Below the pieces are notes generated by a model. The model did no database searches. It was given only the letters and a program-made list of their open reading frames with translations, and was not told the DNA's origin. This document shows, piece after piece, positions 58,900 through 64,000 of a DNA stretch of 64,000 nt. Positions within the stretch are counted from its first letter, which is position 1, and each line of letters opens with the position of its first letter. The stretch comes from Zeimonas sp046347945. Lineage in GTDB: Bacteria; Pseudomonadota; Gammaproteobacteria; Burkholderiales; Burkholderiaceae_E. The translations under genes and the position numbers were made by a program. The stretch lies in NCBI GenBank assembly GCA_046347945.1, contig JAXMFB010000016.1, forward strand, positions 35,656 to 99,655, given 5' to 3'.

Positions 58900-60081
58900 T
58901 CAGGCGGCCGAGCCCTGGCCGCGCATCCGGCGCTCGACGAGCAGCGCCGACGTCAGCGCCACGACGAGCAGCGGCAGCGCGGCCAGGTTCAGCGCGACCC
59001 AGCCGAACCGGTCGTACGCCCACCCCGCCGACAGGCTCGCCAGGGCGACCAGGCCGAACACGACGAATTCGTTGACCGCCTGGACCCTCGTCTGCTCCGA
59101 CGGCCGGTACGCCTGCGTGAGCAGTGCCGTCCCGCCGATGAACGCGAAGTTCCATCCAAGGCCCAGCAGGACCAGCGCTGACAGGAAGTGCAGGAACTCG
59201 ACGCCGCTCAGCGCGATCGCCACGTGACCCATCAGCAGCACGAACCCCGCCTGCATGACCCGCGGCGCGCCGAAGCTCCGGATCAGAGACCCGGTGAAGA
59301 ACGAAGGCACGAACATCCCCGCGACGTGCCACTGGATCACCGGCGTGACGCTCGTGCCGGGAAGCCCGCAGCCGATCATCGCCAGCGGGGTGGCGGTCAT
59401 GACCATGATCATCACCGCATAACCGATCGCGGCGCCGAGGATGGAGGCCCGCAGGGCCGGTTGCGCGACGATCGCGCGCAGCGGACGCGCGTCGCCGCCG
59501 TGAACCGCGGCGACCGGCGGCAGCCGCAGTTGCGAGATCATCGCGAGCGCGAGCACGGCAAGCGCCGCCTGCGCGAGATACGCGCCGGTGAACGGATCGC
59601 CCGCGATCCAGTCGCGGCCCCACTGGCCGAGTTGCGGACCGAGGAACGCCGCGACGACGCCGCCGGCCACGACCCACGAGATCGCCCTGCCCGCATCCTC
59701 GGCGTCGGCCGCCTCGACCGCCGCGAAGCGATAGTAGTTGGCGAAGCCCTGGTAGCTGCCGAGCAGCAGGTGTCCGGCCACGAACAGCGCGAACGACTGG
59801 CGGTGCAACGCGAACGCGGCGAGCAGGCTTCCCGCCACGCCCAGCGAGGCCCCGATCACGAAGCCGGGCCTTCGGCCGTGCCGCCGCATGATGATCGCCG
59901 CGGGCAGCGACGCGATCGCGGTGCCCACCACCATCGCCGCGATCGGCAGCGTCGCCAGCCCCTTGTCCGGCGCCAGTGCGGCCCCGAGGATCGCCGCCAC
60001 CGCCATCGACATCACGATCGTGGTCAGCATCGCTGCCTGGCTGCAGGCGAGCAGCACGACGTTGCGGCGCGCGGCGTTCAT
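58900..60081 (-). CDS. MFS transporter (last gene of the sulfur-stress operon)
   Basis: 393 aa from ATG 60081, 12 helices. Resembles YfcJ/UMF-type MFS proteins with an N-terminal NAARRNVVLLACSQAAMLTTIVM and GHLLLGSYQGFANYYRFAAVEAA in the fifth helix. Starts 13 bp after the previous MFS gene; substrate unknown, possibly sulfur compounds or thiols, inferred from context. Confidence 0.82.
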   Translation of the reverse strand: MNAARRNVVLLACSQAAMLTTIVMSMAVAAILGAALAPDKGLATLPIAAMVVGTAIASLPAAIIMRRHGRRPGFVIGASLGVAGSLLAAFALHRQSFALFVAGHLLLGSYQGFANYYRFAAVEAADAEDAGRAISWVVAGGVVAAFLGPQLGQWGRDWIAGDPFTGAYLAQAALAVLALAMISQLRLPPVAAVHGGDARPLRAIVAQPALRASILGAAIGYAVMIMVMTATPLAMIGCGLPGTSVTPVIQWHVAGMFVPSFFTGSLIRSFGAPRVMQAGFVLLMGHVAIALSGVEFLHFLSALVLLGLGWNFAFIGGTALLTQAYRPSEQTRVQAVNEFVVFGLVALASLSAGWAYDRFGWVALNLAALPLLVVALTSALLVERRMRGQGSAA

Positions 60082-60094
60082 GGGCGTGCCTCGT

Positions 60095-61390
60095 TCAGGG
60101 CGCCGTTCCGCCGGCCGGATTGAGCCGCGGATGCGTCTCCTCTCCCAGCAACCACAATACCGCGCCCGAGGCGGCCATCGAAGCCGCGACGAACCAGAAC
60201 GCGGCCTCCATCCGGCCCGCGTAATGCGCGGCGAGCGACAGGCCGAGCGCGCCGATCGCGTAGCCGAGGTCGCGCCAGAAACGGTAGATGCCGATCGCCG
60301 AGCCACGCCAATCGGGGTGCGAGATGTCGGCCACCGCCGCCGACAGGTTCGGATAGAGCAGCGCCATCCCGAATCCGGAGACTGCGGCCGACACGGACCA
60401 CCACGCCATCCCTTCGCCGATGACCATCATCGCGACGCCGGCACCGCAGATCCACATCCCCGCCACGTTGGGCCCGTGTCGCCCGATCCGGTCCGAAAGC
60501 CGTCCCGTGAACAGTTGCGAACCGCCCCAGACGAAGCCGTAGACGCCGATCACCCAGCCGACCGCCGGCAGGCTCAGGCCGCGCTGGTAGAGGAACACCG
60601 GATACATCACCCACACCAGCGCATCGACGAACTTCTCCACCAGCCCGGCCTGGCTGATCGCCATCAGTCGCGGCTCGCGCCACGAAACCAGCGAGAACAC
60701 GTCCCAGGTGCCCGGCCGGGCCGGCACCTTCGCGGGATAGCGCGGCACGGGGCCGGCCGCTTCGCGGCGACGGTGCCGGGCCGCCTCGGCCTTCGCCCAC
60801 GGCAGCGTGTCCTCGACCCACAGGTGGGTGAGCGCCAGCGCGAGTACGATCACCGTCATGCCGAACACCAGCAGGCCGGTGCGTGCGCCGAGCGCGGCGG
60901 CCAGGTAGGCGGTGACGATCCCGGCCAGCGCCACGCCGAGATAGCCCGACAACTCGTTCAACCCGATCGTCAGGCCGCGCTCGTCGACGCGCGTGATGTC
61001 GAGCTTGGCGGTCTGCGTCATCGACCACGTCAGGCCCTGGTTCACGCCCAGCAGCACGGTGGCCGCGACGATCCAGTTCCAGTCGGGCGCGAGCCAGACG
61101 ATCGGCGGAATCGGCAGCGCGACGATCCAGCCGATGAGCAGGACCCGCTTGCGACCGATGCGCTCCGACAGCCGGCCCGCGACGAAATTCAGCACTCCCT
61201 TGACGACGCCGAACGCGACCACGAAGGCAGCGAGCAGCACGAACGAGTTTCGCGGCACGCCGAACTCCGATTCCGCGAGCGCCGGCACGACGGTGCGCAT
61301 CATGCCGATCGTCAGGCCGACCAGCAGGACCTGCAGCAACTGGTGGAGGAACTGCCCGCGGTTGGCGCGAATGCCGTGCTGCAGTTCCAT
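60095..61390 (-). CDS. MFS transporter
   Basis: 431 aa from ATG 61390, 12 helices. Motif A appears as GRLSERIGRKRVLLIG and again in the second half as GRLSDRIGRHGPN; TWSMTQTAKLDITRVDERGLTIGLNE is unusual for sugar porters. 3 bp after the ETHE1-like gene. Similar MFS genes accompany BigR-type hydrogen sulfide operons. Substrate not known. Confidence 0.85.
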   Translation of the reverse strand: MELQHGIRANRGQFLHQLLQVLLVGLTIGMMRTVVPALAESEFGVPRNSFVLLAAFVVAFGVVKGVLNFVAGRLSERIGRKRVLLIGWIVALPIPPIVWLAPDWNWIVAATVLLGVNQGLTWSMTQTAKLDITRVDERGLTIGLNELSGYLGVALAGIVTAYLAAALGARTGLLVFGMTVIVLALALTHLWVEDTLPWAKAEAARHRRREAAGPVPRYPAKVPARPGTWDVFSLVSWREPRLMAISQAGLVEKFVDALVWVMYPVFLYQRGLSLPAVGWVIGVYGFVWGGSQLFTGRLSDRIGRHGPNVAGMWICGAGVAMMVIGEGMAWWSVSAAVSGFGMALLYPNLSAAVADISHPDWRGSAIGIYRFWRDLGYAIGALGLSLAAHYAGRMEAAFWFVAASMAASGAVLWLLGEETHPRLNPAGGTAP

Positions 61391-61393
61391 CGA

Positions 61394-62125
61394 TCAGGCA
61401 CCGATGTTCGCGGCGACGATCCGGTCCATCTGGTCGGGCCGCGGCGGAATCTCCGCGGTCAGGTAGCGGACGAAGTCGGCCTTGCGCATCGACAGCGCAG
61501 GGTTCCATCGCTTCTCGAACCCGAGCGTCGACGACGGCTTGCCGGACAGCCCGGCGCCGCAGACGCTGCCTGCCTGGTGTCCCGGGAAGATCTCGAGCTC
61601 GTCCGGGAGCGGCAGCAATCTTGCGTGCAGGCTGTCGTGGAGCATCGCCGCCATCTCGGCCTCACGCCCGGCGAGGTCGGGCCGGCCGATCGCCCCGACG
61701 AACAGCGTGTCGCCGGTCACGGCGAACCACGGCGCCTCGCCGCGTCGCCGGTCGGTGACGAGCAGGCAGACGCTGTCGAGCGTGTGACCCGGCGTGTGGC
61801 GCACCTCGACCTGCACGTTGCCGACGTCGAGCACGCTGCCGTCGCTCAACGGCTCGAAGTCGAAGCGCGCGACGGACCGGTCGGATTCGTGCAGGCAATA
61901 CTTCGCGCCGGTCGCCTGCGCGAGCGCGCGGCCCCCCGAGTAGTGATCGGCGTGGACGTGCGTGTCGACGACGTATTCGATCCGCACGCCAGCCTTGCGC
62001 GCTTCCTCGATGAACCAGTCCTCGTCACCGGCCACGACGTCGACGGCGACGGCCCTGCCGAGCCCGCCGCAACCGAAAAAGTACGAAAGCGTCGCCTCGC
62101 GGCTCGCGAGTTGTCTGAAGAACAT
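61394..62125 (-). CDS. ETHE1-like MBL-fold persulfide dioxygenase
   Basis: 243 aa. Metal ligands: THVHADHYSGG (HxHxDH), HTPGHT, TGDTLFVGAIGRPDL (with the ETHE1 GRPDL motif) and IFPGHQAG. Only the first two His and the Asp set form the mononuclear Fe(II) site in ETHE1. Oxidises glutathione persulfide to sulfite. No rhodanese domain fused here (that domain is fused to the regulator instead). Related to Blh of the bigR operon. 34-bp gap after dsrE-like gene. Confidence 0.87.
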   Translation of the reverse strand: MFFRQLASREATLSYFFGCGGLGRAVAVDVVAGDEDWFIEEARKAGVRIEYVVDTHVHADHYSGGRALAQATGAKYCLHESDRSVARFDFEPLSDGSVLDVGNVQVEVRHTPGHTLDSVCLLVTDRRRGEAPWFAVTGDTLFVGAIGRPDLAGREAEMAAMLHDSLHARLLPLPDELEIFPGHQAGSVCGAGLSGKPSSTLGFEKRWNPALSMRKADFVRYLTAEIPPRPDQMDRIVAANIGA

Positions 62126-62159
62126 CGGCGCCTCCCCGTTTGCGGCCCAGGCTTGCCGC

Positions 62160-62510
62160 CTAGAACACCAGGACCTTGTCGGACTCGATCGTCCAGTCGG
62201 CGAGCTGCGCGAGCGTCGAGCGGCGTGCCCCCTCCATCGTCTCGGCTTCGGTCATGCCGCGTGCGTCCATGCAGGTGCCGCAGAGCGCGACCTCGCCGCG
62301 CCTCAGGACCTTGCCGAGCATCAGCTGGACGTTGTAGTAACCCTCCGGAACCTTCTGGCCGGACTTCGCGCACGACACCCCGTCTGCGAGCAGGAACATC
62401 CGCACCCGCTCGCCTTCGCGTGCGGCGATCGCGCCGGCCAGGCGCAGCGCGTTGTAGGCGCGCTCGCTGCCGTACGGCGCATCGTTGACGATGAACAGGG
62501 TCGTTCCCAT
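62160..62510 (-). CDS. DsrE-like sulfur-carrier protein
   Basis: 116 aa. DsrE/F fold with FIVNDAPYGSERAYNALRLAG (nucleotide-like P loop region), a Cys in DGVSCAKSGQ and a Cys pair in EVALCGTCMDARGM that resembles the sulfur-trafficking Cys of DsrE/YrkE-type proteins. Likely a persulfide carrier between the rhodanese-type and dioxygenase partners (inference). Lies between the ArsR-rhodanese gene and the ETHE1-like gene. Confidence 0.87.
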   Translation of the reverse strand: MGTTLFIVNDAPYGSERAYNALRLAGAIAAREGERVRMFLLADGVSCAKSGQKVPEGYYNVQLMLGKVLRRGEVALCGTCMDARGMTEAETMEGARRSTLAQLADWTIESDKVLVF

Positions 62511-62538
62511 CGATGTGCTCCTTCCCGGCGCATGCCGA

Positions 62539-63210
62539 TCAGGCCTGTGGACCCGCCGCGAGCGGAAGCCCCGCGGCCTTCCATTCGCTCACGCCGTCGC
62601 GAATCTTCCTCGCCTCGAATCCGCGCGCGGCCAGCAGGTCGACGGCCTCGTCGGACAGCAGGCAGAACGGCCCGCGGCAGTACGCGACGATCTGCCGGTC
62701 GCGCGGCAGCTCCGAGAGCCTGCGTTCGATCTCGGCGACCGGCATCGAACGGGCGAACGGCAGGTGCGCCACGTCGTACTCCTCGCGCGGACGCACGTCG
62801 ATGACCAGCACCTCGCCATCGCGCGCCTGCTGCAGCAAGGCCTCGCGACCCACCGACGCCAGCGTGCCCGGGTCGCTCACCATCTGATGGAGCGCCATGC
62901 GCAGTTCGAGCAGGTGCTCCTCGGCCACTTCGCGCAACACGACCCACAGGTTCGCCACATCGGCGCCGCTGAGGCGATAGACGACGTACTTGCCGTCGCG
63001 CCGCGCGTCGACCAGCCGCGCCGCCTTCAGCGAGCGCAGGTGAGCGCTGGCGAGCTTGACGTCGATCGAGAGCTCGCCGGCCAGCGTCTCGACGCTCTTC
63101 TCGCCTTGCGCGAGCAGTTCCAGGATCTCGAGCCGCTTCGGGCTGGAGACGGCGCGTCCGATGCGGGAGACCTGCTCGTAGAGCAGATCCTTGAGTGTGC
63201 GTTTTTTCAT
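62539..63210 (-). CDS. ArsR-type HTH regulator fused to a rhodanese domain
   Basis: 223 aa. N-terminal ArsR/SmtB winged HTH (residues about 15-95, with SSPKRLEILELLAQGEKSVETLAGEL) followed by a rhodanese domain (about residues 115-215). The only cysteines in the protein are Cys178 and Cys183, in AYCRGPFCLLSDE; the first is the rhodanese catalytic position. The classic sulfur-sensing cysteines of BigR/SqrR in the HTH part are missing. This suggests persulfide sensing through the rhodanese Cys. Leads the sulfur operon; a repeat-containing, AT-rich region lies directly upstream. Confidence 0.88.
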   Translation of the reverse strand: MKKRTLKDLLYEQVSRIGRAVSSPKRLEILELLAQGEKSVETLAGELSIDVKLASAHLRSLKAARLVDARRDGKYVVYRLSGADVANLWVVLREVAEEHLLELRMALHQMVSDPGTLASVGREALLQQARDGEVLVIDVRPREEYDVAHLPFARSMPVAEIERRLSELPRDRQIVAYCRGPFCLLSDEAVDLLAARGFEARKIRDGVSEWKAAGLPLAAGPQA

Positions 63211-63240
63211 TCGTACAGTCTAATGAATATACGAATATAC
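63209..63240. promoter_or_regulatory. Candidate operator/promoter of the sulfur operon
   Basis: AT-rich patch in otherwise GC-rich DNA. It holds an inverted repeat ATTCGTA (63209-63215) / TACGAAT (63230-63236) and two tandem GAATATAC units (63225-63240). The left arm overlaps the start codon region of the ArsR-rhodanese gene, fitting an autoregulatory operator. Confidence 0.5.
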
Positions 63241-63311
63241 GGCAACCCCCCTTCTGTATGGCAACCGCTCGCGCATGCCGCCGGATCGGGCTGCCCCGAC
63301 CGGCCTACCCG

Positions 63312-64000
63312 TCAGGCCGATCCGACCCGCCTGATCATCACGACCTTGACCCAGTCGTCAGGACCGAACACCAGCGCCGCCGCGCAGCCGTAGAGCAGCA
63401 CAATCTGGCCGAGCGGCATCGGGCCCAGTTCGTCGAGGCCATACAGGCCCACCAGCACGCCCCCCCGAACGCGTCCGCGGACAGCGCCGCCATCAGCGCC
63501 GTACCGGGACGCGACGCATGGAACGCTCGCCGCGCCCTTGGCGACGTCGGTCACGGTGACCACGGCGGTCGCCTCGCCTTCGCGCACGGTCGAGCCCGAG
63601 TACAGCGTCTCGTCGACGCGCCGGGCGACCTCCTGCGATTCGCCGGTGAGCGCCGACTGGTCGATCTTCGCCTCGCCGTCGATCACCTGCATGTCGGCCG
63701 GCACGAAGTCGCCGGCCCGCACGCGCACCAGGTCGCCCTTGACCAGCGATCGCGCTGCGACCGCCGACCAGTGGCCGTCGCGCAGCGCCCTCGCCTGCAC
63801 GTCGAGGCGTCGGCGCAGCAGCTCGACCGCCGCCGCGGCGCGCTGTTCCTGGACGAAGCCGAGGATGGCGTTGACGACCAACAGCGCGATCGCCACGCGG
63901 AAATCCGCCTGCTTGCGCCGCACGTACGACAGCAGCGCGATCAGCTCGAGCATCCACGCCGACAGGCCCCAGAAGTGCCGCAGGAACGGCAGCACCGGGT
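63312..64000 (-). pseudogene. Cation-transporting P-type ATPase, internally deleted, 5' end outside window
   Basis: The frame is open to the right edge of the window (a Pro codon lies before the GTG at 63995), so the gene starts outside. The N-terminal part is normal: LPFLRHFWGLSAWMLELIALLS, then the actuator domain with DGEAKIDQSALTGES. After GSTVREGEATAVVTVT the sequence jumps via VAKGAASVPC to what looks like a C-terminal membrane segment (QIVLLYGCAAALVFGPDDWVK). The phosphorylation (DKTGT), nucleotide-binding and hinge regions are absent, so the protein cannot pump. A P3A-type proton pump ancestor is likely. Confidence 0.72.

Overview
The window is a very GC-rich, gene-dense piece of bacterial chromosome, most likely from a betaproteobacterium of the order Burkholderiales. 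The pointers are a tandem double-length UvrA, OxyR next to RecG, a TctCBA (Bug-type) solute transporter, a DUF58-TgpA pair, and a complete system I cytochrome c maturation (ccm) operon. I saw no rRNA, tRNA, CRISPR array or transposase gene. The ends cut through a DUF58 gene on the left and a P-type ATPase gene on the right.

Layout. 1-3882 (+): DUF58, TgpA transglutaminase, MltB-type lytic transglycosylase. 3886-6720 (-): DMT exporter, cysM and oxyR; dgoK (+) follows. 7760-17274 (-): a tightly packed run, in transcription order TM2 protein, AlaX editing protein, tctC-tctB-tctA, an unrecognised 237-aa protein, a VirD4-like coupling ATPase with an apparent frameshift, a PaaI-type thioesterase, RidA and recG. 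17374-23719 (+): a double-length uvrA that carries three copies of an unusual palindromic element; two interrupt the first UvrA half and one sits in the linker between the halves. 23768-30701: small membrane protein, two methyltransferases, a BTAD/TPR regulator, VOC protein, GST, RraA-like protein and a ferritin-like protein with an FNR-type box upstream. 30727-36512: BaiN-like flavoprotein, 2OG-Fe dioxygenase, RhlE-type helicase and an EF-G paralogue.

36913-44539 (+) is a single catabolic operon: FadR-type regulator, TRAP transporter (P, Q and M subunits), Tm-1-like protein, creatininase-family amidohydrolase and a GlcD-like FAD oxidase, closed by a 12-bp terminator stem. Its substrate is unknown. 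44661-45860 is an argE-type deacetylase. 45940-53153 is ccmI-A-B-C-D-E-F-G-H, with ccmI unusually first and nearly every junction a 4-nt stop/start overlap. 53166-58889 holds two MFS transporters, a nitronate monooxygenase-like protein, an ATP-grasp enzyme overlapping its MFS partner, a CDGSH protein and a DedA protein. 58900-63210 (-) is a probable reactive-sulfur operon: ArsR-rhodanese fusion regulator, DsrE-like protein, ETHE1-like persulfide dioxygenase and two MFS transporters. The right end is a P-type ATPase remnant with a large internal deletion.

The most unusual signal is the palindromic element family inside uvrA. Each copy has a 25-nt conserved centre, perfect inner arms of 21, 25 or 37 bp that differ in sequence between copies, an internal loop, and a second imperfect outer arm. 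The coding frame changes across the first two copies, while the third is read through in frame as a peptide insertion. Second in interest are the orphan coupling ATPase with its unknown partner, and the TRAP/Tm-1/creatininase/FAD operon.
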